Below are positions 24,641 to 33,453 of a stretch of 64,000 nt of DNA, in pieces (the first letter of the stretch is position 1; every line of letters starts with the position of its first letter). The position numbers were made by a program, and so were the translations under genes. The notes below the pieces were generated by a model. The model made no database searches, was not told where the DNA came from, and saw nothing but the letters and a program-made list of their open reading frames with translations. This DNA comes from Clostridiales bacterium (GTDB lineage Bacteria > Bacillota > Clostridia > Lachnospirales > Lachnospiraceae): contig JAAYPT010000046.1 of NCBI GenBank assembly GCA_012519695.1, positions 23,599 to 87,598 of the forward strand, read 5' to 3'.

Positions 24641-26620
24641 ATGGCAAAGAAAAATATAGTACGAGGAATGGCAATGCTTGCAGCAGGTGCAGGAGCAGCA
24701 GCGGTAGCAGCCAAGAGTTTGAAGAAACAAAACATAGAGAAAAAAGAAATCAAAGAAAGAGTAGAAAAAACGCAAAGCGAATACCGCAATACAGAGCGTG
24801 GAAAATACGAAAAGAACAGCAAAGGAATCTATTATACCAATGGAAACTATGAAGCATTTGCTCGTCCAAAGAAGCCGGAAGGCGTGGAAGAAAAACAGGC
24901 TTATCTGGTAGGAAGTGGACTGGCATCTCTTGCAGCAGCATGTTTCTTAGTGCGTGACGGACAGATGCCGGGAGAAAATATTCATATTTTAGAAGCAATG
25001 GACATTGCCGGAGGCGCATGTGATGGAATTTATGATGCAACCAGAGGTTATGTAATGCGTGGTGGACGTGAGATGGAAAATCATTTTGAATGTTTGTGGG
25101 ATTTATTTCACAGTATCCCATCTCTTGAAATACCGGGAGCTTCCGTACTAGATGAATATTATTGGTTAAATAAAGAAGATCCAAACTATTCTCTTTGCCG
25201 TGCTACACAAAATCACGGAGAGGATGCACATACAGACGGAAAATTTGGGTTAAGCCAAAAAGGCTGCATGGAAATCATGAAATTGTTTATGACAAAAGAT
25301 GAAGATTTGTATGATAAAACAATTGAAGATTTCTTTGATGAAGAAGTGTTTGAGTCCAATTTCTGGTTATACTGGAGAACCATGTTTGCATTTGAAAACT
25401 GGCACAGTGCATTGGAAATGAAACTTTACATTCAGAGATTTATCCATCACATTTCAGGACTTCCGGACTTTAGTGCATTGAAATTTACAAAATATAATCA
25501 GTACGAATCTTTGATTATGCCAATGCAGAAATATCTGGAAGAAGCAGGAGTAGAATTTAGATTTGGAACAGAAGTAACCAACGTTATTTTTGACATCAAG
25601 GATGGCAAAAAAGTAGCAAAAGTCATTGAGTGCAAAGTTGACGGAAAAGAACAGGGAATCAAGCTCACAGAAAATGACCTGGTATTTGTAACCAACGGAA
25701 GTTGTACCGAGGGAACCATTTACGGAGATCAGAATCATGCACCAAACGGTGACGCAGAAGTTCGTACAAGTGGTTGCTGGAGCCTTTGGAAAAACATCGC
25801 AAAACAGGATGAATCATTTGGACATCCGGAAAAGTTCTGTTCTGATGTAGCTAAGACCAACTGGGAATCAGCAACCGTAACAACTTCCAGCGATAAGATT
25901 ATTTCTTATATTGAAAAAATATGTAAGAGAGATCCAAGAACAGGAAAAGTAGTAACCGGTGGTATTGTAAGTGCCAAGGATTCCAGTTGGCTTCTTAGCT
26001 GGACCATTAACAGACAGGGACAATTCAAGGAACAGGATAAAAAAGACGTATGTATCTGGGTATACAGTCTGTTTACCGATGTACCGGGTGATTACATTAA
26101 AAAACCAATGAAAGAGTGTACCGGAAAAGAAATTACTGCTGAGTGGTTATACCACATGGGAGTGCCGGTAGAGGAAATTGATGAATTGGCAGAAAACGAA
26201 GCAATTTGTGTTCCGACGATGATGCCATATATTACCGCATTCTTCATGCCAAGAGCAAAGGGTGACAGACCGGATGTAATCCCGGATGGATGTGTAAACT
26301 TCGCATTTTTAGGACAGTTTGCGGAAACACCAAGAGACACTATTTTTACAACAGAGTATTCCGTAAGAACTGCAATGGAAGCAGTCTATGGATTATTGGG
26401 TGTAGATAGAGGTGTACCGGAAGTATGGGGCAGTGTTTACGATGTAAGAGAGCTTTTAGATAGTTCTGTAAAACTGATGGATGGAAAATCCCCGTTGGAA
26501 ATTCAGTTACCTGGACCATTGAATGCATTAAAGAAACCATTGATTCGTGCCATCAAAGGTACTGTTGTGGAAAAAGTATTAAGAGACCACGAGGTATTAA
26601 AAGACTACATGTTGAAATAA
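24641..26620 (+). CDS. ohyA: Oleate hydratase
   Basis: This is an FAD-dependent hydratase (once called myosin-cross-reactive antigen) that adds water to the double bond of unsaturated fatty acids and so detoxifies them. The protein of 659 aa has the nucleotide motif YLVGSGLASLAAACFL near residue 90, MRGGREMENHFECLWDL near 150 and a long conserved body to the C terminus. The N terminus has an Ala-rich hydrophobic stretch (10-27) and then a charged helix, more than the usual core. The ATG follows AAGGAAGG. TetR lies upstream. Confidence 0.95.
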   Translation: MAKKNIVRGMAMLAAGAGAAAVAAKSLKKQNIEKKEIKERVEKTQSEYRNTERGKYEKNSKGIYYTNGNYEAFARPKKPEGVEEKQAYLVGSGLASLAAACFLVRDGQMPGENIHILEAMDIAGGACDGIYDATRGYVMRGGREMENHFECLWDLFHSIPSLEIPGASVLDEYYWLNKEDPNYSLCRATQNHGEDAHTDGKFGLSQKGCMEIMKLFMTKDEDLYDKTIEDFFDEEVFESNFWLYWRTMFAFENWHSALEMKLYIQRFIHHISGLPDFSALKFTKYNQYESLIMPMQKYLEEAGVEFRFGTEVTNVIFDIKDGKKVAKVIECKVDGKEQGIKLTENDLVFVTNGSCTEGTIYGDQNHAPNGDAEVRTSGCWSLWKNIAKQDESFGHPEKFCSDVAKTNWESATVTTSSDKIISYIEKICKRDPRTGKVVTGGIVSAKDSSWLLSWTINRQGQFKEQDKKDVCIWVYSLFTDVPGDYIKKPMKECTGKEITAEWLYHMGVPVEEIDELAENEAICVPTMMPYITAFFMPRAKGDRPDVIPDGCVNFAFLGQFAETPRDTIFTTEYSVRTAMEAVYGLLGVDRGVPEVWGSVYDVRELLDSSVKLMDGKSPLEIQLPGPLNALKKPLIRAIKGTVVEKVLRDHEVLKDYMLK

Positions 26621-26699
26621 TATGTATATAAAAAGTGTGTTGTGCTACTTGATATTTGTGGGGAGTATAAATATAATAATGGGGAATGGAGTGAAGCGT

Positions 26700-27221
26700 A
26701 TGCGAAAAATATTAATAGTAGTAGACATGCAAAAGGACTTTATAGATGGCTCATTGGGAACAAAAGAGGCACAGGAAATTGTTCCGGCAGTAGTGAAAAA
26801 GATACAGAGCTATTCAGTCAAGGATATCTATGTAACCAAAGATACACATGGAGAAAATTATCTAGAAACCTCAGAAGGAAAGCACCTTCCGGTAGTTCAT
26901 TGCATAAAAGGAACAGAAGGATGGGAACTGGATGAGAGAGTTGAAGTTGTAACAAAGGGTGCAGTTGTAGTAGAAAAGCCTACCTTTGGTTCGATAGAAC
27001 TAATGGAATTATTAAAGACGGAAAATGAAAAAGAACCATTGGAAATAGAATTGGTTGGCTTGTGTACCGATATTTGTGTGGTATCAAATGCATTGTTATT
27101 AAAAGCCGCAATGCCGGAAAATCGGATTTGTGTAGATGCATCCTGTTGCGCAGGAGTAACACCACAGTCTCATGAGGCAGCACTTACCACTATGGGTATG
27201 TGTCAGATTGAAGTAGTGTAA
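26700..27221 (+). CDS. Isochorismatase-family cysteine hydrolase
   Basis: This is a 173-aa hydrolase with the nicotinamidase-like triad: Asp in VVDMQKDF near residue 9, Lys in KPTFGS and Cys in LVGLCTDICVVSNAL near 122. Such enzymes hydrolyse amides like nicotinamide. The ATG at 26700 follows GGAG with eight bases spacing; the frame extends upstream to 26622 without a good site. It starts 79 bases after the oleate hydratase gene. Confidence 0.88.
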   Translation: MRKILIVVDMQKDFIDGSLGTKEAQEIVPAVVKKIQSYSVKDIYVTKDTHGENYLETSEGKHLPVVHCIKGTEGWELDERVEVVTKGAVVVEKPTFGSIELMELLKTENEKEPLEIELVGLCTDICVVSNALLLKAAMPENRICVDASCCAGVTPQSHEAALTTMGMCQIEVV

Positions 27222-27241
27222 AGTTTATTATGTGATAGGCT

Positions 27242-27256
27242 GCAATTTCCTATTGC
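27242..27256 (-). repeat. Full copy of the GCAATAGGAAATTGC motif
   Basis: On the minus strand this reads GCAATAGGAAATTGC, a 15-mer with self-complementary ends. It lies directly beyond the terminator at 27261-27289, on its T-tract side when read from the minus strand. Confidence 0.5.
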
Positions 27257-27260
27257 AAGA

Positions 27261-27289
27261 AAAAAGGTCCGCTTGGCGGACTTTTTTTT
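27261..27289. terminator. Bidirectional terminator
   Basis: AAAAAGGTCCGC pairs with GCGGACTTTTTTT across the loop TTG. It ends the hydrolase gene and the converging flavin reductase gene, whose stop codon it touches. Confidence 0.88.
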
Positions 27290-27803
27290 ATCTTGCAAGA
27301 ACATCTGTAATTTCTCCAATATACATGGTATGGAAATTATCAGTGTCATCGCCGGAATACCATTTTTCTTTAATTTCCGGGTCAAGAAAATGTGCTTCTT
27401 CAATTGGCACAGCAGCCATTTTTTTGCAAAGAACAACAAAATTACCTTCGTCTACATAAGGTGTTCCGTCTTTGTAGTCCAGATTCAATCCGGAAGTCTT
27501 GAACTTATCTTCCTGACGACCGGACACAATGCCGAAGTATTTTAAATCATTCTTATATTTTTTATCAAAAAAAGTACAGGAAAAAGTGGAACTATTGTCA
27601 ATGAACTCTTTGGTATAACGACTTTCACGAACGAAAATAAAGGCTACGTTTTTCCCCCAAAGAACACCAAGGCCGCCCCAGCTGGCAGTCATTCCGTTTG
27701 CCTTTTGTTCATCGCCCGAGGTGATTATCAGCCAGTCATTTCCAATCTTGGTAAAAGGGTTAAATTCTAAAAGATCCACAGGATATGGTTGGAATTGATG
27801 CAT
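27288..27803 (-). CDS. Flavin reductase family protein
   Basis: This is a 171-aa FMN-binding split-barrel protein. It starts MHQFQPYPVDLLEFNPFTKIGNDWLIITSG and continues with ANGMTASWGGLGVLWGKN, the FMN-phosphate-binding segment, and FVRESRYTKEFID. These proteins reduce flavins or bind them for partner oxidases. The ribosome site AAGGAG lies seven bases upstream. It is a single gene on the minus strand. Confidence 0.9.
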   Translation of the reverse strand: MHQFQPYPVDLLEFNPFTKIGNDWLIITSGDEQKANGMTASWGGLGVLWGKNVAFIFVRESRYTKEFIDNSSTFSCTFFDKKYKNDLKYFGIVSGRQEDKFKTSGLNLDYKDGTPYVDEGNFVVLCKKMAAVPIEEAHFLDPEIKEKWYSGDDTDNFHTMYIGEITDVLAR

Positions 27804-27981
27804 AAGTATTCTCCTTTTTTATAAAATTCATTTGTTAACATAAGTATACAACATTTCAAAAAAAATTCCTAGAACGCTTTCATAATTTCTTAAGAAAAAT
27901 GTAGAATGAAATTCAAGATTTTTTCACAAACTAGTGGTACTATGGCGTGGTAAGCGTGAAAGGTCTTTGGAGGAAAAGAAA

Positions 27982-28176
27982 ATGAAGCAAAAGAAAGACG
28001 AATTTGCGAGTATAAATAAAACGAAAAATACAGGAAAAGTAGTGGTAGTGACATTAGCCGTTCTGGCAATCTGTGTTACAGGAGTAATGTGTGCCAGAAA
28101 GCTTAAGATGGACGAAGAATATATTTCATTAGAAAATCAGCAGGAATGCAGAATGGAGGAAATTTTTAACGGGTAA
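27982..28176 (+). CDS. Short single-span membrane protein
   Basis: This is a 64-aa protein: a basic N terminus (MKQKKDEFASINKTKNTGK), one hydrophobic helix (about 19-38) and a short acidic tail. It recalls a much shortened FtsL/DivIC-type protein, but without the coiled coil this is only a shape similarity. ATG 27982 follows GGAGGAAAAGAAA. It is 40 bases before a SpoIID-like gene and likely shares its transcript. Confidence 0.65.
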   Translation: MKQKKDEFASINKTKNTGKVVVVTLAVLAICVTGVMCARKLKMDEEYISLENQQECRMEEIFNG

Positions 28177-28216
28177 TTGCATAGAATACCAATAAATGCA
28201 TAATATAGAGGTATTT

Positions 28217-29482
28217 ATGAATCAGAAATTGCGAGCGGCACAGATGAATCATGTGGATATGGGAAAGCTGCGGGTAGAAACCACATCCGTAGTGGGAAAT
28301 GTTCCGGTTGAAAATGCAAGGATAACCATTTCCTATACGGCTGACCCGGAAAGTCCAATGGAGGAATTACGAACCAATGCCAATGGGCAGACAGAAGAAA
28401 TATCCGTGGCGGCACCACCGCTAGAGTATAGTATGGAACCCGATCAACCACAGCCTTATTCCGAATATACGGTACATGTAGAAGCAGAAGGGTATCGACC
28501 TGTGAATGTAGACGGAACAGATGTGTTTTCCGGGCAGACTGCTTTGCAGGGAGTGCGCATGGAGCCCATAGAGGTATCAGAAGAGGATTTAAAAAACATT
28601 GTGATTCCGGCACATACCTTATTTGGAGATTATCCTCCGAAAATTGCAGAGGATGAGATAAAGCCGGTAGATGAAAGTGGCGAGATTGTTTTAAGCAGAG
28701 TAGTAATACCGGAATACGTCATTGTACATGACGGAACACCGGGAGACTCCACCGCAAGCGATTATTATGTAAGATATCGGGATTATATAAAAAATGTAGC
28801 CTCCAGTGAGATATATGCCACTTGGCCGGAATCTACTATTACAGCTAATATTTTGGCAATTATGTCTTTTACATTAAATCGAGTTTATACGGAATGGTAT
28901 CGAAACAAGGGATATGATTTTACCATTACTTCATCCACCGCTTATGACCACAAATGGATGTATGGAAGAAACTATTTTGAAAGCATTTCCAGAGTTGTAG
29001 ATGAGATATTTGCCAATTATTTGTCCCGACCAAATGTAAAACAGCCGATTTTGACCCAGTATTGTGATGGACAGAGAGTTACTTGCCCCAATTGGTTAAG
29101 TCAGTGGGGGTCAAAGTATCTGGGAGACCAGAATTACTCTCCGGTTGAGATTATACGGTATTATTATGGAAATGACATGTACATTAATGAAGCAGAAGAA
29201 ATTTCAGGGGTACCGGCATCCTGGCCTGGGTCTGATTTGACCATAGGTTCTACCGGAAGTAAGGTGCGTCAGATGCAGGAGCAGTTAAATCGAATTGCAC
29301 AGGTTTATACTTCTATTCCAAGGATTGCTACAGATGGTATTTATGGTTCAGCCACGGCAGAAGCTGTTAGACAATTTCAATCCATATTCGGGCTTCCGGC
29401 AACGGGAGTAGTAGATTATCCCACTTGGTATAAGATATCAGAGGTTTATGTGGGAGTTACAAGAATTGCAGAACTTTATTAA
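28217..29482 (+). CDS. SpoIID-like and peptidoglycan-binding domain protein
   Basis: This is a 421-aa protein with three parts. Residues about 15-115 look like a carboxypeptidase-regulatory beta domain (VENARITISYTADP, YTVHVEAEGYRPVNV). Residues about 190-310 resemble the SpoIID/LytB catalytic domain (ATWPESTITANILAIMSFTLNRVY, then STAYDHKWMYGR). The last 80 form a peptidoglycan-binding domain 1 (GSTGSKVRQMQEQLN, DGIYGSATAEAVRQFQ). No signal peptide is seen. A role at the cell wall or spore cortex is inferred. ATG 28217 follows AGAGG. Confidence 0.85.
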   Translation: MNQKLRAAQMNHVDMGKLRVETTSVVGNVPVENARITISYTADPESPMEELRTNANGQTEEISVAAPPLEYSMEPDQPQPYSEYTVHVEAEGYRPVNVDGTDVFSGQTALQGVRMEPIEVSEEDLKNIVIPAHTLFGDYPPKIAEDEIKPVDESGEIVLSRVVIPEYVIVHDGTPGDSTASDYYVRYRDYIKNVASSEIYATWPESTITANILAIMSFTLNRVYTEWYRNKGYDFTITSSTAYDHKWMYGRNYFESISRVVDEIFANYLSRPNVKQPILTQYCDGQRVTCPNWLSQWGSKYLGDQNYSPVEIIRYYYGNDMYINEAEEISGVPASWPGSDLTIGSTGSKVRQMQEQLNRIAQVYTSIPRIATDGIYGSATAEAVRQFQSIFGLPATGVVDYPTWYKISEVYVGVTRIAELY

Positions 29483-29484
29483 GC

Positions 29485-29523
29485 AAGAGCTGTGTACTAA
29501 GAAATTAGTGCACAGCTCTTTTT
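29485..29523 (+). terminator. Terminator after the SpoIID-like gene
   Basis: A 16-bp stem AAGAGCTGTGTACTAA / TTAGTGCACAGCTCTT (one G-U pair) with loop GAAA runs into a T-tract. Confidence 0.88.
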
Positions 29524-29525
29524 AT

Positions 29526-29540
29526 ACAATGGGAAATTGG
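29526..29540 (+). repeat. Variant copy of the terminator-adjacent motif
   Basis: ACAATGGGAAATTGG starts just after the T-tract of the preceding terminator and directly abuts repeat element copy B. Confidence 0.45.
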
Positions 29541-29590
29541 TCATAAATGACACCGCTCGGGCGCGAAAAAGTTCGGCAAACGGACTCTTT
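29541..29590 (+). repeat. Terminator-containing repeat element, copy B
   Basis: The block starting TCATAAATGACACCGCTC and the hairpin GTTCG-GCAAA-CGGAC with CTTT match copy A (14746-14794, opposite strand), with 6 differences in the first 35 bases. There is no gene directly upstream that needs a second terminator. Confidence 0.6.
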
Positions 29591-29610
29591 ATATTTAGAA
29601 AAATAATAGA

Positions 29611-29655
29611 TTGATTTTTTAATCATGAGAAAGTATAATTAAATTATCATGAGAA
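29611..29655 (+). promoter_or_regulatory. Promoter with direct repeats before the c-di-GMP sensor gene
   Basis: TTGATT (29611-29616), a 17-bp spacer and a perfect TATAAT (29634-29639). The 10-mer ATCATGAGAA occurs in the spacer (29622-29631) and again after the -10 box (29646-29655), 24 bases apart. This spacing suits a repressor bound on one face of the helix. Confidence 0.7.
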
Positions 29656-29686
29656 GAAAGAAAAACACGGGGAAAGGCTGAGAATT

Positions 29687-31816
29687 ATGAGAAAATTTCA
29701 TGAAAGATGTAGTATTGTTACAATTGCAATAATGGTATTAGTTTTAACAGTACTTTCGGTCAGGGTATTTGCGGCGGAACAACAGGAGGAAAAGGACGAA
29801 AAGGAGGAAATTACAGTAGGTTATACACCATATGATCCAATGATAAAGGAAGATAAAGATGGAAACTTATATGGATATGGTGTCACTTATCTGAATGAAT
29901 TGGCAAGAAGAGCCGGGTGGACGTATAAATTTGTGAAAGTGAATGAGAGTGAACGGATTGAAAAGTTATTAAATGGAGATATTGATTTATTATGTGGTAT
30001 ACATAAAGACTGTGCTCAAAAAGATCAGTTATTGTTCTGTAAAGAGACAACTGCTTTGGAGTATGGAATGTTGGCTACATTAAAAAATAATACAGATATC
30101 TTTTTTGATGATTTTCAGCATATTAATGGAAAAAAGATTGGAATAAATACAAGCTCCGATTTGGAAAACGCACTGGTTCGTTATGCAAAGAAAAATGGAA
30201 TTTCATATGAACCGGTTTATTTTGATGATTATGAGAGCTTACAAGAGGCACTGAATAACAAAACCATAGATATTATGTTAGTGTCAAGCTTAAGAGATAT
30301 TGATAATATTAAATATGTAGGAAAAACATATTCCATACCGGAATCTTTTGCAGTAAGTGGAAATAATCCGCAGCTAATGGATAAGCTGAATAAAACAGAT
30401 TTAGAGTTAAAACGTGAACAACCTTTTTATATTGCAGCTTTGCATGAAGTGTTTTTTGGTGTGCCGTATCAAAAACTGACAGGAATCACCAGAGAAGAAT
30501 ATGAGTATGTTTCAAGTGAACCTACGATAAAAGTGGCATATAATTCTGACAGCTATCCAATTGAATATACAGATGAAAAGACAAATAAATATGCAGGGGT
30601 TTATGCGGAAACCATGCAGTTAATTTCACAAGAGAGTGGCTTGAAGTTTGAGTATATTCCGATAAAAGATTTTTCAAAAGCATGGGAAATGGTTCGGGAT
30701 GGAGAGGCAGATATCATTGCAGGAAGCTATATGGATAGGGAACTGGCAGAAAAATATCATATGCTGTATTCCCAAAGTTATCTTTCCGAAGAGTATACAA
30801 TCGTAGGGCGAAAGGGAGAGGAAATACCGGAAAATGCAGTAATTGCTTTGCCGAAATGTTTTGTAGAAATTCAATCGTATTTTCAAAGTGAAGAGCCAAA
30901 GTGGGAAATCAAAGAGTATAAGGATATAACTACATGTTTGGAGGCGGTAAATGAAGGAGAGGCAGATTTAACAGCAGTAAATTCTGTTTTTCTACAGACG
31001 GTGTATAATCTTAGTAATTATGAGCAGCTGCGTATCGTGCCGAATATGACTCGTACGATACCGATTTATATTGGAATTGGAGAAAATACACAAAATGCTT
31101 CTGTATTAAAAAGTATTCTGGATAAAACCATAAATAAAATACCGGAAGAAAAGTTCCAAAAATGTGTAACGGAGAATGCAATTAATATATCCTATAAACC
31201 AACCATATGGGAAGTGGTACGCCAATTTATACCACATATATTGCTGGCAATTTCAGCAGTGATTGTTGCAGTAGCATATATTATTTCCAAAAGAGAGAAG
31301 CATTACAAGCATTTAGCATTGACAGATTCAGTAACCGGACTGTGGAATGAAGTAAAATTTAACAAAGAGGCACAGGAGCTTCTGGAGAAGAATCCGGAGC
31401 AGGCATACATCGTAATTACTATTGACATAAATAAGTTTAAGTTTATAAATAACGATTTTGGTATTCGTGTAGGGGATAACATACTTAAAACACTGGGAAA
31501 AAGAATACAGGAAATTTTCGGAGGAGTAGGAATTTATGCCAGAGAAGCGGCAGATGTTTTCATGATAATGATGGCTGAAAAAGATTATCGAGAAGAAATG
31601 TTGCGTCCGCTGGGAAAGGAAATTTCTTTTGAAAATGCCGGAAAACGTCAGAGTTATAGAATCACCATAAAAGCGGGAATCTGTGTAATCGAAGCAGGTG
31701 GAGAAAGAAAAGATATTTCCCGATATGTAGATCAGGCATCTATGGCAAGAAAGAACATAAAGGAAAGTGCCAGTGAGAATATCGCTTATTATGATGAAAA
31801 AATAAAAAGAGAATAG
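29687..31816 (+). CDS. Two-SBP sensor with degenerate GGDEF (frameshifted from EAL)
   Basis: This is the N-terminal part of a membrane c-di-GMP protein, 709 aa. It has a signal peptide ending in FAA, two periplasmic solute-binding (SBP_bac_3) domains (about 40-270 and 283-490), one membrane helix (about 512-534) and a GGDEF domain whose signature reads EAADVF, so it should not make c-di-GMP. The frame ends at TAG 31814-31816. One base back, the reading continues into the EAL segment below (IAQEIAIENKMEDALL). The full protein would be about 960 aa. The loss of one A in the A-rich tract at 31804-31813 explains the break. Confidence 0.85.
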   Translation: MRKFHERCSIVTIAIMVLVLTVLSVRVFAAEQQEEKDEKEEITVGYTPYDPMIKEDKDGNLYGYGVTYLNELARRAGWTYKFVKVNESERIEKLLNGDIDLLCGIHKDCAQKDQLLFCKETTALEYGMLATLKNNTDIFFDDFQHINGKKIGINTSSDLENALVRYAKKNGISYEPVYFDDYESLQEALNNKTIDIMLVSSLRDIDNIKYVGKTYSIPESFAVSGNNPQLMDKLNKTDLELKREQPFYIAALHEVFFGVPYQKLTGITREEYEYVSSEPTIKVAYNSDSYPIEYTDEKTNKYAGVYAETMQLISQESGLKFEYIPIKDFSKAWEMVRDGEADIIAGSYMDRELAEKYHMLYSQSYLSEEYTIVGRKGEEIPENAVIALPKCFVEIQSYFQSEEPKWEIKEYKDITTCLEAVNEGEADLTAVNSVFLQTVYNLSNYEQLRIVPNMTRTIPIYIGIGENTQNASVLKSILDKTINKIPEEKFQKCVTENAINISYKPTIWEVVRQFIPHILLAISAVIVAVAYIISKREKHYKHLALTDSVTGLWNEVKFNKEAQELLEKNPEQAYIVITIDINKFKFINNDFGIRVGDNILKTLGKRIQEIFGGVGIYAREAADVFMIMMAEKDYREEMLRPLGKEISFENAGKRQSYRITIKAGICVIEAGGERKDISRYVDQASMARKNIKESASENIAYYDEKIKRE

Positions 31817-31842
31817 CACAGGAAATTGCAATTGAAAATAAG

Positions 31843-32577
31843 ATGGAAGATGCACTTTTAAAAGGTGAGTTTCAAGTCTATTTGCAACCGAAATATTATC
31901 TGCCCACAGGTGAAATTGTAGGCGCAGAGGCTTTGGTAAGGTGGGTAGAACCAAGTGGAAAGATTATTCCGCCGGATAACTTTATACCATTATTTGAACG
32001 CAACGGATTTATTATACAGGTTGACTTTTATGTGTATGAGCAGGTAATGAAACGCATGCAGAAGTGGAAACAGGAAGGAAGAAGACCAATTTGTGTATCA
32101 GTAAATGTGTCCAGAGTGCATGTAAGAACCTATGACTTTTTCCAGAGATTAAACGAGCTAATTGAAAAATTTCAGATACCAAAAGAGTATTTCGAGCTGG
32201 AATTGACAGAGACTATCATGGGAAGTGCGCAGGGAATGACAAAGGACTTTATACAGGAGTGTAAAAAGCAAGGTTATAAAGTATCCATTGATGATTTTGG
32301 AAGCGGATATTCTTCCTTGAATTTATTAAAAGATTTACCGGTGGATATTTTAAAAATTGACAAAGGATTTTTGGATGAAACAGCAGAATCAGAACGAAGC
32401 AGTATTATTGTAGAACAAGTAGTGGAAATGGCAAAGAAAATGAAGATAGGTACCTTGTGCGAAGGAGTGGAAACGCTAAAGCAGGCAGAATTTTTAAAAG
32501 GAATTGGATGCGACATGGCACAGGGATATTTGTTCTCAAAACCAATTCCCATGGAAGAATTTGAAAAAATGATTTAA
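31843..32577 (+). CDS. EAL-domain c-di-GMP phosphodiesterase part (frameshifted)
   Basis: This is the C-terminal EAL domain, 244 aa, of the preceding gene, in the -1 frame. Catalytic motifs are intact: GAEALVRW, ELTETIMG, DDFGSGYSSL, ILKIDKGF, LCEGVET and QGYLFSKP. On its own it would be a soluble phosphodiesterase; joined to the upstream part it would be a membrane receptor that degrades c-di-GMP in response to a bound solute. The ATG at 31843 has no ribosome site, so it is better read as the remainder of the longer gene. Confidence 0.85.
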   Translation: MEDALLKGEFQVYLQPKYYLPTGEIVGAEALVRWVEPSGKIIPPDNFIPLFERNGFIIQVDFYVYEQVMKRMQKWKQEGRRPICVSVNVSRVHVRTYDFFQRLNELIEKFQIPKEYFELELTETIMGSAQGMTKDFIQECKKQGYKVSIDDFGSGYSSLNLLKDLPVDILKIDKGFLDETAESERSSIIVEQVVEMAKKMKIGTLCEGVETLKQAEFLKGIGCDMAQGYLFSKPIPMEEFEKMI

Positions 32578-32640
32578 AAATGGCTAAAAAAGAGGTGAAA
32601 TATAAGGGAAATAGAGAAAAATAAAGGGAGCGACGAAACA

Positions 32641-33453
32641 ATGAAATATGAATTAAAAAATGAACAATTGACAGTTGGTTTTGAAACCAAAGGAGCAGAA
32701 ATGATTTCCCTGAGGGGAAACAAAAGCGGAAAGGAATATTTGTGGAATGCAGATGCAAAGTTCTAGGGTAGACATTCACCGGTATTGTTTCCGATTGTAG
32801 GACGTGTTCGTGATAATACATATAGATATGACGGACAGGAATATCATTTATTCCAGCATGGATTTGCAAGAGATATGGAATTCGAATGTATTTCACAGGA
32901 GCCGGAAGAAATATGGTTCCGTTTGAAGGCAACACCAGATACAAAGAGGAATTATCCATTTGAATTTCAATTAGAAATCGGATATCGTTTGGAAAATGAT
33001 ACAGTACGGGTAATGTGGAAGGTTACAAATTTAGAAAAAGAGAAAGAAATGCATTTTTCCATTGGTGCACATCCGGCATTTATGTGTCCATTGAACGAAG
33101 GATAAAAACAGAGTGATTATGGTATTGTAATGGATGAAGAAGAGGAAGTAATGTATTCATTCATAAGCGCAGAAGATGGATTGATGTTTAATCACAAGAA
33201 TGGCTTAAAATTAGAGCACGGCTATCATAAGTTTGAAGAAGGATTTTTTGATGAAAGTGCCTATATCATAGAAAAATATCAGGTGCGAAAAGTTTCCTTG
33301 GTAGACCCCCAGAAGAAACCATATATTACTGTATCTTTTCAGGCTCCGGTAGTGGGAATCACAATAGAGAAATCAGGTGACAAAAGATGTGGATACTTTT
33401 TGCAACGGGCTCTGCTTTATTTGCAGGAGCAACTGCAATTCTTGCAAAAATAG
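32641..33453 (+). pseudogene. Aldose 1-epimerase family gene, broken
   Basis: The reading frame encodes a galactose-mutarotase-like protein: MKYELKNEQLTVGFETKG, then GRHSPVLFPIVGRVRD, FQHGFARDMEF and MHFSIGAHPAFMCPL. It is broken by TAG at 32764-32766, where relatives have Trp before GRHSP, and by TAA at 33103-33105. After PVVGI the expected C terminus (about 50 residues) is absent; the frame runs into the start of the EamA gene. Two stops in the same frame plus a lost end show a decayed gene and not sequencing error. The ribosome site AGGGAGCGACGAAACA still precedes the ATG. Confidence 0.85.

Noticed and set aside
27886..27897. Palindrome TTTCTTAAGAAA before the small membrane protein gene.
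   Set aside because: It is short, in very AT-rich DNA and expected by chance; no promoter could be placed near it with confidence.
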